From NCBI GenBank assembly GCA_900544075.1, contig UQTJ01000031.1:1-36702 (forward strand): a DNA stretch of 36,702 nucleotides. The letters are read 5' to 3'. The DNA comes from an uncultured Bacteroides sp. Its GTDB lineage: Bacteria > Bacteroidota > Bacteroidia > Bacteroidales > Bacteroidaceae. Below the pieces are notes generated by a model that had not been told where the DNA came from, did no database searches, and worked only from the letters and a program-made list of their open reading frames with translations. The translations under genes and the position numbers were made by a program. This document shows, one piece after another, positions 25,601 through 32,496 of this stretch (its first letter is position 1; the number at the start of each line of letters is the position of its first letter).

Positions 25601-27187
25601 GACAAGTTCTTCGCGTATAGGATCAATAGCCGGATTAGTAACCTGCGCAAACTGCTGACGGAAATAATTGAATACCGACTGAGGTTTTTCACTCAATACC
25701 GCCAAAGGAGTATCATTCCCCATTGACGCTGTAGGTTCCGCACCTGCGGCACACATAGGAGTAAGAGTGCGCTCGATGTCTTCGCGGGTATATCCGAATA
25801 TACGAAGTTTTCTTCCTGCATCTTTCACAGAGTTTTCCACCTTACGTCCACTGCGCAAAGTATCAAGTTCAATTCTGTTGGCAGCCAACCATTCTGTATA
25901 TGGTAAAGCCGATGCCAGATCTTCTTTAACTTCTTTATCGTAATATATTTTACCTTCCTGTGTATCTATCAATAATATCTTACCCGGCTGCAGTCTTCCT
26001 TTGGCTTCTATTTCATCAGGATTGAAACTTATGGTACCTGTTTCGCTGGCAACTACCATAGTTCCGTTTTTTGTAACCAGCCATCTGGCAGGACGCAAAC
26101 CGTTTCTGTCAAGCATACCTCCGGCGTATCTTCCGTCGCTGAAAAGCAGTGCGGCAGGACCATCCCAGGGTTCCATCAGTATGGAATGATATTCATAGAA
26201 GTCTTTAAGTTTCTGACTGATAGGGTTTTTCTCGTTTATAGACTCAGGTACCATCATGGCAAGCGCATGAGGCAGACTAAGACCTGACATAACGAAAAAT
26301 TCAAGTACATTATCCATTGAGGCACTATCGCTCATGCCTGGTTGTATGATAGGACGTATCTTTGATATATCCCCCAGTTTCTCAGATGAAAGAACGCTTT
26401 CCCTGGCTTCCATCCAGGCACGGTTACCACGAATTGTATTTATCTCGCCGTTATGAGCCATCATACGGAAAGGCTGTGCCAGACTCCATGTAGGAAATGT
26501 ATTCGTACTGAAACGTGAATGCACCAAAGCCAGTGCACTGGTAAAGTACGGCTGCGTAAGGTCTGCATAATATTCACGAAGTTGTGTAGAAGTAAGCATT
26601 CCCTTATACACCATGTTCTTACTGGAGAGTGACACTATATAAAAGTCTTTGTGTTGTATTCGATTTTCTATCTTCTTCCTGATGATATACAGTTTTTTCT
26701 CCAGTTCAGATTCATCTGCTCCGGCAGTGACAAAAATCTGCTCCACATCAGGTTCTGTAGCTTGCGCGTCCTTACCCAAAATATCCGAGTTTACCGGCAC
26801 TGTGCGTACATGCATCAGTGTCATCCCTTCACGCTCTATTTCTTCTATCATCACACTCATGATATCCTGCTGAGCGTCTTTATCTTTAGGCATAAACACC
26901 AGTCCTGTACCATATTTACCTTTTTCAGGAACCGGAATACCCTGTAGAAGAATAAATTCATGCGGTATCTGAATCATGATACCCGCACCATCACCTGTCT
27001 TACTGTCTGCTCCTTCAGCTCCACGGTGTTTCATATTCTCCAATACCTTCAAGGCTGAGTCTATCAGTTCATGTGACTTTGCACCATGCAGATTGACTAT
27101 CATTCCTACACCACAGGCGTCATGCTCATTTGCCGGACTGTATAATCCCCGAAGAGCATTTTCTCTGATAAAATGATTCTCTTTCAT
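22673..27187 (-). CDS. gltB: Glutamate synthase large subunit
   Basis: 1504 aa, the usual length. It converts 2-oxoglutarate and glutamine to two glutamates. It begins with a 24-residue propeptide, after which Cys25 (HDACGVGM) becomes the N-terminal nucleophile of the class II amidotransferase domain. A central domain follows, then the FMN-binding synthase domain with the 3Fe-4S cysteines of CVMMRKCHTNLC. The C-terminal domain with GXGXG-type repeats includes GDTGRNFAAGMSGG. It leads the gltB-gltD-asnB series and has its own promoter, divergent from glmS. Confidence 0.97.
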   Translation of the reverse strand: MKENHFIRENALRGLYSPANEHDACGVGMIVNLHGAKSHELIDSALKVLENMKHRGAEGADSKTGDGAGIMIQIPHEFILLQGIPVPEKGKYGTGLVFMPKDKDAQQDIMSVMIEEIEREGMTLMHVRTVPVNSDILGKDAQATEPDVEQIFVTAGADESELEKKLYIIRKKIENRIQHKDFYIVSLSSKNMVYKGMLTSTQLREYYADLTQPYFTSALALVHSRFSTNTFPTWSLAQPFRMMAHNGEINTIRGNRAWMEARESVLSSEKLGDISKIRPIIQPGMSDSASMDNVLEFFVMSGLSLPHALAMMVPESINEKNPISQKLKDFYEYHSILMEPWDGPAALLFSDGRYAGGMLDRNGLRPARWLVTKNGTMVVASETGTISFNPDEIEAKGRLQPGKILLIDTQEGKIYYDKEVKEDLASALPYTEWLAANRIELDTLRSGRKVENSVKDAGRKLRIFGYTREDIERTLTPMCAAGAEPTASMGNDTPLAVLSEKPQSVFNYFRQQFAQVTNPAIDPIREELVMSLTEYIGAVGSNILSPSAGHCKMVRLPHPVLTNTQLDILCNIRYKGFSTVKLKMVFKASDGEEGLRRAIENLCKSAEEAVDAGANYIVLSDRDVDAEYAPVPSLVAVSAVHHHLISVQKRVQTALIVESGEAREVMHAALLLGYGASAICPYMAFAVIDGLVKKGDVQLDYATAEKNYIKALCKGLYKVMSKMGISTIRSYRGAKLFEAVGLNAEVMRMYFGTDVSTIGGASIGDIAHDYLRFHRSGVAISEDEAGALLDHIGLFSYRKDGEQHAWNPDTISLLQLATRTGSYKKFKEFTAKADKKENPIFLRDFFGFRRAPISIDQVEPVEDIVKHFVTGAMSFGAISKEAHEALALAMNSLGARSNTGEGGEDSSRFSDVYHTEDGDISLCSKTKQIASGRFGVTTEYLVNAEEIQIKVAQGAKPGEGGQLPGFKVDEVIARTRHSIPGISLISPPPHHDIYSIEDLAQLIFDLKNVNPRAAISVKLVAESGVGTIAAGVAKAKADLIVISGAEGGTGASPASSMRYAGIPPEIGLSETQQTLVLNGLRGQVRLQTDGQLKTGRDIISMALLGAEEFAFGTSVLIVLGCVMMRKCHTNLCPVGVATQDEKLREHFRGHYKYVVNYFRFLAEEVREYLAEMGFTKLEDIVGRTDLIQVDSSYSRGKMSGLDFGRILHKVESCADIHHTADKPLDLLGIKDRAMISAAKEALDNMKPVELEYTISNTDRSAGAMLSGEVARRYGHTGLPDGTINVKFKGSAGQSFGAFLTSGITFRLEGEANDYVGKGLSGGRICLLPPSGSLFDASKNTIAGNTLMYGATKGEVYINGRVGERFAVRNSGAIAVVEGVGDHCCEYMTGGRVVVLGDTGRNFAAGMSGGIAYVWDPEHSFDYFCNMEMVELNLLEDSASRKELKELIERHWKFTGSKLARTLLDEWQEHVDEFIQVTPIEYKRVLAEEQMKKLQQKIAEVQRDY

Positions 27188-27243
27188 TGCGTTTTGGTTT
27201 CTTTATGTACTAAAATCTCGTTTGTATGTATTATTTTGCACTA

Positions 27244-27251
27244 CAAAAGTA
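27244..27251 (-). promoter_or_regulatory. -7 element of gltB
   Basis: TACTTTTG on the minus strand fits TAnnTTTG, and transcription would start about 50 nt before the gltB ATG. No matching TTTG at -33 is seen, which may indicate activator dependence. Confidence 0.65.
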
Positions 27252-27462
27252 TAGAATTCCATCTTTTGTGCATTGTTTTATAAGCTCTTTCTAAAAAAAA
27301 AGATACTGAGCTTTCAAGAGTTGTTATAAATACGAATTAATAAAAAGCAATACCTTTAAATTTAAAACCAAATACTTTACTTTTAACTTCAGTTTAAAAC
27401 TTCATTTTTTATTTTATTCAAAAAAGCATATTATAGGACATATATATAAACATGAAAATACT

Positions 27463-27470
27463 TACTTTTG
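27463..27470 (+). promoter_or_regulatory. -7 element of glmS
   Basis: TACTTTTG fits TAnnTTTG and lies 26 bp before the ATG at 27497. An upstream in-frame ATG at 27452 would precede the transcript start. The leader is too short to hold a glmS ribozyme. Confidence 0.7.
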
Positions 27471-27496
27471 TATTGAATGAAAACAAGTATATAAAT

Positions 27497-29341
27497 ATGT
27501 GTGGAATCGTAGGATACATTGGCAAGCGTCAGGCATGGCCCGTGCTTGTAGAAGGTCTTCGCAAATTGGAGTATAGGGGATATGACAGTGCCGGAGTGGC
27601 ACTTATAAATACTCCTGGAGACTTAAAGATTTACAAATCAGTAGGAAAAGTTGCAGACTTGGAACAGGTTGTTGCAGGCAAAGACACATCAGCCTCGACC
27701 GGTATTGCACATACACGTTGGGCTACTCATGGAGAGCCAAGTACGATAAATTCTCATCCTCATACTTCGATGAGCGGTCGACTGGCTTTAGTACATAATG
27801 GTATTATCGAAAATTATGCTCTCCTAAAACAAAAACTTATAGATAAAGGATATGTCTTCAAAAGCAGTACTGACACGGAAGTATTGGTACAACTGATTGA
27901 TTATATCCAGACAGAAGGAAATCTTGATCTTCTGACATCTGTTCAGTTGGCACTAAAAGAGGTAATAGGAGCATATGCTATAGCGGTAATAGACAAAAAT
28001 CATCCAGAAACAATCATTGCCGCAAGAAAAAGTAGTCCTTTAGTAGTAGGTATAGGTAAGGATGAATACTTCCTTGCATCAGATGCCACTCCGATTGTAG
28101 AATATACTAATAAGGTAATATATCTCTCAGACGGAGAAATAGCCGTACTAAGAAATGGTGAACCTATCAAGATTGTAGATTTGGACAACGTGGAATGCTC
28201 GCACGAAGCACAAACCATAGCATTGAATATCGGTCAGCTTCAGAAAGGAGGCTATCCTCATTTTATGATAAAGGAAATATTCGACCAGCCTGAATGCATA
28301 GCCGACTGTATGCGTGGCCGTCTTAATCCGGAAACTATGTCAATATTGCTTTCGGCAGTAAAAGAACACAGAGACAAGTTTATCAATGCACGACGATTTA
28401 TTATCGTAGCCTGCGGTACATCATGGCATGCAGGACTTATAGGAAAACAACTTATAGAAACAATGTGCCGCATACCGGTAGAAGTGGAATATGCATCTGA
28501 GTTCCGTTACCGTAATCCTGTAATATCGCCGGATGATGTAGTAATAGCCATTTCACAAAGCGGTGAAACTGCAGATACATTAGCTGCCATAGAACTTGCA
28601 CGTAACAGCGGAGCATTTGTTTACGGGATATGTAATGTGGTAGGTTCATCCATCGCACGTGCTACAGACTCCGGTTCATATATACATGTGGGTCCTGAAA
28701 TAGGTGTTGCATCGACTAAGGCATTCACTGGTCAGGTCACTGTACTTCTGATGTTTGCACTGTCACTGGCACAAGAAATGGGTACTATATCTTCTTATGA
28801 ATATACTGAAACTGTTGCCTCGCTAAACAACATTCCGGAAAAGATACGCCAGGTTCTGAAACAGAACGATTATATAGCAAATCTGTCTAAAATGTTTACC
28901 TATGCCCGAAATTTCATCTATTTAGGACGCGGATATTCATTCCCTATAGCACTGGAAGGAGCACTGAAACTAAAAGAGATATCATATATACATGCCGAAG
29001 GTTATCCGGCTGCAGAGATGAAACATGGACCTATTGCGCTTATCGATGCGGAAATGCCTGTAGTAGTCATTGCTACCAACTCACCTCTGTACGACAAGGT
29101 TCTGAGCAATATTCAGGAGATAAAGGCACGAGGAGGAAGAGTAGTTGCAATTGTTACAGAAGGAGATACGGTAATCAGTTCACTTGCCGATTTCAGTATC
29201 CCGGTGCCTGCTGTGCCTGAGTGTCTGGACGCTCTGGTAACATCCATTCCGCTGCAACTGATGGCATACCATATAGCCGTATGCAGAGGATTGGATGTTG
29301 ACCGTCCACGAAATCTTGCAAAATCGGTGACAGTAGAATAA
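27497..29341 (+). CDS. glmS: Glucosamine-6-phosphate synthase (isomerising)
   Basis: 614 aa. It makes glucosamine-6-phosphate from fructose-6-phosphate and glutamine, the entry step to UDP-GlcNAc. The start is ATG 27497, because Cys2 of MCGIVGYIG must be the free N-terminal nucleophile after Met removal; the longer 27452 start would bury it and overlaps the promoter. The class II amidotransferase domain is followed by two SIS sugar-isomerase domains (CGTSWHAG and SQSGETADT in the first). The C terminus PRNLAKSVTVE is the family ending. It converges with ruvA, with 7 bp between stop codons. No ribozyme-like leader is present. Confidence 0.96.
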   Translation: MCGIVGYIGKRQAWPVLVEGLRKLEYRGYDSAGVALINTPGDLKIYKSVGKVADLEQVVAGKDTSASTGIAHTRWATHGEPSTINSHPHTSMSGRLALVHNGIIENYALLKQKLIDKGYVFKSSTDTEVLVQLIDYIQTEGNLDLLTSVQLALKEVIGAYAIAVIDKNHPETIIAARKSSPLVVGIGKDEYFLASDATPIVEYTNKVIYLSDGEIAVLRNGEPIKIVDLDNVECSHEAQTIALNIGQLQKGGYPHFMIKEIFDQPECIADCMRGRLNPETMSILLSAVKEHRDKFINARRFIIVACGTSWHAGLIGKQLIETMCRIPVEVEYASEFRYRNPVISPDDVVIAISQSGETADTLAAIELARNSGAFVYGICNVVGSSIARATDSGSYIHVGPEIGVASTKAFTGQVTVLLMFALSLAQEMGTISSYEYTETVASLNNIPEKIRQVLKQNDYIANLSKMFTYARNFIYLGRGYSFPIALEGALKLKEISYIHAEGYPAAEMKHGPIALIDAEMPVVVIATNSPLYDKVLSNIQEIKARGGRVVAIVTEGDTVISSLADFSIPVPAVPECLDALVTSIPLQLMAYHIAVCRGLDVDRPRNLAKSVTVE

Positions 29342-29348
29342 TCCACCG

Positions 29349-29948
29349 TCACCTCAATCTCGTAAGAGCTATCTTAATGACTTTCTGTACAGGTGCATCC
29401 GGTTCTTCATGAAGAATCTGTCCAACAACCTTTTGCGACGGTGCCTGTGCAAATCCCAACATAGTCAAAGCGGCAACAGCCTCTTCATATATTTCATTAT
29501 TGGCAGCAGATATAGGTGTAGAAACATTTCCGGTGCTTTCTACACCTATATTTTGTATCTTATCCTTGAGTTCTACAATAATTCGCTGGGCAGTCTTCAG
29601 TCCGATACCCTTTACCATTTTCAGTAGTTTCTCATTTCCGGAGCTTATCACATTGCATAACTCGGAAGGGCTCAAAGCCGAAAGAATCATTCTGGCTGTA
29701 TTACCTCCAATTCCCGACACTGTTATCAGCATAAGGAAAAGTTCCCTTTCCTGTTTGGTTGCAAAACCGTAAAGTACATAAGCATCCTCCCTTATAGCCT
29801 CGTATATATATAGTTTCACATCTCCCTTTCCCTGTATGGCAGAAAATGTATTCAGAGAAATATTAACACCGTATCCCACTCCATTACAATCAACTACCGC
29901 CATGGTAGGTGTAACATCATCAAGTTTTCCTTTTATATATTCTATCAT
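29349..29948 (-). CDS. ruvA: Holliday junction branch migration protein RuvA
   Basis: 199 aa, normal length. It binds four-way DNA junctions and loads the RuvB motor. The N-terminal OB fold starts MIEYIKGKLDD. Two helix-hairpin-helix motifs follow (VSGIGGNTA and VKGIGLKTAQRI), and a short C-terminal domain (about 150-199) would contact RuvB. ruvB and ruvC are not in the window. Confidence 0.96.
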   Translation of the reverse strand: MIEYIKGKLDDVTPTMAVVDCNGVGYGVNISLNTFSAIQGKGDVKLYIYEAIREDAYVLYGFATKQERELFLMLITVSGIGGNTARMILSALSPSELCNVISSGNEKLLKMVKGIGLKTAQRIIVELKDKIQNIGVESTGNVSTPISAANNEIYEEAVAALTMLGFAQAPSQKVVGQILHEEPDAPVQKVIKIALTRLR

Positions 29949-29976
29949 ATTCTGGTTATAAATTATAATTTAACGG

Positions 29977-29999
29977 CAAAAATAAGTATAACAAAGTTA
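29977..29999 (-). promoter_or_regulatory. Two overlapping -7 candidates for ruvA
   Basis: On the minus strand both TATTTTTG (29977-29984) and TAACTTTG (29992-29999) fit TAnnTTTG. Starts from either give a leader of about 20-45 nt. Which one is used cannot be told from sequence. Confidence 0.5.
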
Positions 30000-30071
30000 T
30001 AAATCGTAAGTTACGTTCGAAATATTTCAAAAAACGTACCTTTTTTTCTCTTTAGAACAATTCTAATTTTT

Positions 30072-30079
30072 TATTTTTG
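30072..30079 (+). promoter_or_regulatory. -7 element of ddh
   Basis: TATTTTTG fits TAnnTTTG, 73 bp before the start codon. No good -33 TTTG is seen. Confidence 0.6.
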
Positions 30080-30152
30080 CATCGTCAAAAATACAGGATT
30101 CATTCCTTGTATCAAAATTAACAGAAACAAATAATTAAACACCAATAAAATT

Positions 30153-31052
30153 ATGAAAAAGATTAGAGCTGCCGTAGTTGGTTACGGAAATATCGGAAAG
30201 TTTACAATTGAAGCACTTGAAGCTGCTTCTGATTTTGAAATTGCAGGTGTAGTTCGCCGTAATGGTGATGCAAATAAGCCGGCAGAACTTGCTCCTTATA
30301 AAGTAGTAAAAGACATCAAGGAACTTGAAGGCGTTGACGTAGCTATTCTTGCAACTCCTACACGTAGCGTAGAGCAGTACGCAAAAGAAATACTTGCATT
30401 GGGTATCAATACAGTAGACAGTTTTGACATACATACACAAATTACATCTTTACGTCGTACATTGAACGAAACAGCAAAGGCACACAATGCGGTTTCAATC
30501 ATCGCTGCAGGATGGGATCCGGGAAGCGACTCAGTAGTTCGTACACTTCTTGAAGCTATCGCTCCAAAAGGTATCACATACACTAACTTCGGTCCGGGCC
30601 GCAGTATGGGACACTCTGTTGCCGTACGCGCCATCGCAGGTGTTAAAGATGCATTGTCAATGACAATTCCTGTAGGTACAGGTATTCACCGCCGTATGGT
30701 ATATGTGGAACTTGAAGAGGGTGCAGACTTCAAGACTGTTGAAGCTGCAATCAAGTCGGATGCATATTTCGTAAACGACGAAACTCACGTTATACAGGTT
30801 CCATGTGTTGATGACCTCAATGACGTTGGTCACGGTGTAAACCTTGTACGCAAAGGTGTATCCGGTAAGACACACAACCAGTTGTTCGAGTTCGATATGA
30901 AGATTAACAACCCGGCTCTTACTGCTCAGGTATTGGTTTGTGTGGCACGTGCTTCTATGCGTCAGCAACCTGGATGCTACACTATGATTGAAGTTCCTGT
31001 AATCGACCTTCTTGAAGGCGACCGCGAAGAACTTATCGCTCATTTGGTATAA
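30153..31052 (+). CDS. ddh: meso-Diaminopimelate D-dehydrogenase
   Basis: 299 aa. It reductively aminates tetrahydrodipicolinate with NADPH and ammonia to give meso-DAP in one step (reversible). The Rossmann motif VVGYGNIGK is at residues 8-16; substrate-side motifs include GWDPGSDS and GPGRSMGHS. It is a single-gene unit with its own promoter and a strong terminator. The window also holds dapL-dapF, so there are two routes from the same precursor. Confidence 0.95.
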   Translation: MKKIRAAVVGYGNIGKFTIEALEAASDFEIAGVVRRNGDANKPAELAPYKVVKDIKELEGVDVAILATPTRSVEQYAKEILALGINTVDSFDIHTQITSLRRTLNETAKAHNAVSIIAAGWDPGSDSVVRTLLEAIAPKGITYTNFGPGRSMGHSVAVRAIAGVKDALSMTIPVGTGIHRRMVYVELEEGADFKTVEAAIKSDAYFVNDETHVIQVPCVDDLNDVGHGVNLVRKGVSGKTHNQLFEFDMKINNPALTAQVLVCVARASMRQQPGCYTMIEVPVIDLLEGDREELIAHLV

Positions 31053-31080
31053 TCATCAGACTATTTATCAATCTTTCCAT

Positions 31081-31121
31081 AAAATCTCTTTCCCTATAAA
31101 TTTTGGGAGAGAGATTTTTTT
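31081..31121 (+). terminator. Terminator of ddh
   Basis: A 14-bp stem (31081-31094 with 31105-31118, one G-U pair, 10-nt loop) runs into T residues. It starts 28 bp after the ddh stop and separates ddh from lgt. TTCCTTTG at about 31124-31131 just after it is a weak -7 candidate for lgt. Confidence 0.85.
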
Positions 31122-31158
31122 ATTTCCTTTGCATATATAATTCAAAAAACTCAGAAAC

Positions 31159-31986
31159 ATGATTTTAGGAAGCATCGTTTGGGACGTCGATCCCATACTT
31201 CTCCGTCTTGGTTCTATAGAGCTGAGATGGTACGGACTAATGTGGGGCTTGGGATTTATCCTGGCCTACGAAATGGGCTCACGCCTTTTCAAGAAAGAAG
31301 GTCACCCTGACGACTGGGCAGACAAACTGTTTGTTTACTGTATAGTGAGTGCCGTTATAGGAGCACGTTTAGGACACTGCCTGTTCTACGAGTGGGATTA
31401 TTACGGTTCGCATCCATTAGAGATACTTAAAATATGGAAAGGCGGATTGGCAAGCCACGGAGGTGTATTCGCACTAATACTTGCCCTGATATGGTATTCC
31501 AAGAAGGTTACACACAAAAGTGTGTGGTGGCTGTTCGACCGTCTGATACCTGCAGTAGCAGTGGTCTGTGCATGTATTCGTTTCGGAAATCTGATGAATT
31601 CCGAGATATTCGGCTATCCTACTGACCTTCCATGGGGATTTGAGTTTGTACGCTCACGCGAATGGCAAGAACTATATAACCAAAACGGAGTGGCTCAGGC
31701 ATGCCATCCTACACAGATATACGAAATGCTATATTGTGCGGTAGCCTTTATCTTCTCATGGCTGGCATACTACAAATTTGGTTTACAGAAAAGAATAGGA
31801 CTTATCACCGGAGTTTCACTCCTGATATTCTTTGGAGCACGTCTCGGACTGGAATTCATAAAGAATCCGCAAGTAGCAGAAGAAGTAGGCATGACACTCA
31901 ATATCGGCCAATGGCTCAGTATACCGCTCATCCTACTCGGTATATACCTGATTTTCACAAGTGGGAAACGTAAAGAAGCATTCTGA
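31159..31986 (+). CDS. lgt: Prolipoprotein diacylglyceryl transferase
   Basis: 275 aa inner-membrane enzyme with about seven membrane segments. It attaches diacylglycerol from phosphatidylglycerol to the lipobox cysteine of prolipoproteins, the first maturation step for proteins such as the SusD and GH32 lipoproteins in this window. Conserved motifs: GGLASHGG (95-102) and RFGNLMNSE (141-149). A terminator follows, and the tRNA genes converge from the right. Confidence 0.95.
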   Translation: MILGSIVWDVDPILLRLGSIELRWYGLMWGLGFILAYEMGSRLFKKEGHPDDWADKLFVYCIVSAVIGARLGHCLFYEWDYYGSHPLEILKIWKGGLASHGGVFALILALIWYSKKVTHKSVWWLFDRLIPAVAVVCACIRFGNLMNSEIFGYPTDLPWGFEFVRSREWQELYNQNGVAQACHPTQIYEMLYCAVAFIFSWLAYYKFGLQKRIGLITGVSLLIFFGARLGLEFIKNPQVAEEVGMTLNIGQWLSIPLILLGIYLIFTSGKRKEAF

Positions 31987-31996
31987 AATAATTGAA

Positions 31997-32044
31997 TAAA
32001 AAATAGGAGCTAATCTCCGTAAATGGGATTGGTTCCTATTTTTA
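31997..32044 (+). terminator. Terminator of lgt
   Basis: A long stem of about 17 bp with G-U pairs (about 32000-32016 with 32026-32042) ends in a T-run. It begins about 11 bp after the lgt stop. The reverse strand also carries a T-run, so it may work both ways. Confidence 0.75.
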
Positions 32045-32075
32045 CGTTGATTCGTTTCAGCTATGTTACAGTAGA

Positions 32076-32117
32076 TAAAAAGAAAACCCTCATAAGCTAC
32101 TGACTTACAAGGGTTTA
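32076..32117 (-). terminator. Terminator of the tRNA-Pro/tRNA-Leu unit
   Basis: On the minus strand a stem AAACCCT/AGGGTTT, extended by GTAAG/CTTAT (32084-32116), is followed by TCTTTTT. It lies about 15 bp after the tRNA-Leu 3' end. Confidence 0.75.
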
Positions 32118-32131
32118 ACTCCATTATTTCG

Positions 32132-32215
32132 TACCCAGACCCGGGGTCGAACCGGGATGGATGTTACTCCACTGGTGTTTGAGACCAGCGCGTCTACCGA
32201 TTCCGCCATCTGGGC
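32132..32215 (-). tRNA. tRNA-Leu (anticodon CAA)
   Basis: 84 nt, folding as a class II tRNA with a long variable arm. The anticodon stem CTGGT/ACCAG encloses loop CTCAAAC, giving CAA, which reads UUG. The acceptor stem is GCCCAGA with TCTGGGT (first pair G-U) and discriminator A. The 3' CCA is not encoded. It is downstream of tRNA-Pro with a 16-nt gap, so both come from one precursor. Confidence 0.95.
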
Positions 32216-32231
32216 TTGTTAGAGATTTTTG

Positions 32232-32304
32232 TCGGAATGAGGCGACTCGAACGCCCGACCCCTACGTCCCGAACGTAGTGCGCTACCAACTGCGCTACAT
32301 TCCG
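32232..32304 (-). tRNA. tRNA-Pro (anticodon CGG)
   Basis: 73 nt. The acceptor stem CGGAATG pairs with CATTCCG, with discriminator A and no encoded CCA. The anticodon stem CTACG/CGTAG holds loop TTCGGGA, giving CGG, which reads CCG. It is the first gene after a near-perfect promoter. Confidence 0.95.
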
Positions 32305-32319
32305 ATTAGTAGTTTCTAA

Positions 32320-32361
32320 CTTTGCGGTCGCAAAGGTATGTATATTTTCTTGAACTCCAAA
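32320..32361 (-). promoter_or_regulatory. Promoter of the tRNA unit with a palindrome at the start site
   Basis: On the minus strand TTTG (32358-32361), exactly 19 bp, then TACCTTTG (32331-32338), the best promoter match in the window. CTTTGCG-GT-CGCAAAG (32320-32335) is a perfect 7-bp-armed palindrome overlapping the -7 box and start point. The GC-rich stretch just after -7 resembles the discriminator of stringently controlled stable-RNA promoters. Confidence 0.85.
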
Positions 32362-32456
32362 GCTTTTAAACAATTTTAATCTTTAAATGGTACTAACTAT
32401 ATCAATATGCTTGGTATATTACCATAACTGAAAAGGCATATATAAACAAAAAAGAG

Positions 32457-32464
32457 TATCTTTG
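32457..32464 (+). promoter_or_regulatory. -7 element of the THUMP-like methyltransferase gene
   Basis: TATCTTTG fits TAnnTTTG, 32 bp before the ATG at 32497. No -33 TTTG is seen. Confidence 0.6.
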
Positions 32465-32496
32465 TAACATATTTCACAATATTTACACTTCACAGT

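Larger units (their letters stand above)
27188..27496. other. Divergent control region between gltB and glmS
   Basis: About 310 bp without a gene. It holds the gltB -7 element near one end and the glmS -7 element near the other. Between them the sequence is very AT-rich with A- and T-runs (for example 27292-27302) and no clear operator or hairpin. Confidence 0.6.

Noticed and set aside
27452..27496. Upstream ATG of glmS
   Set aside because: It would hide the catalytic N-terminal Cys and overlaps the -7 box at 27463-27470.
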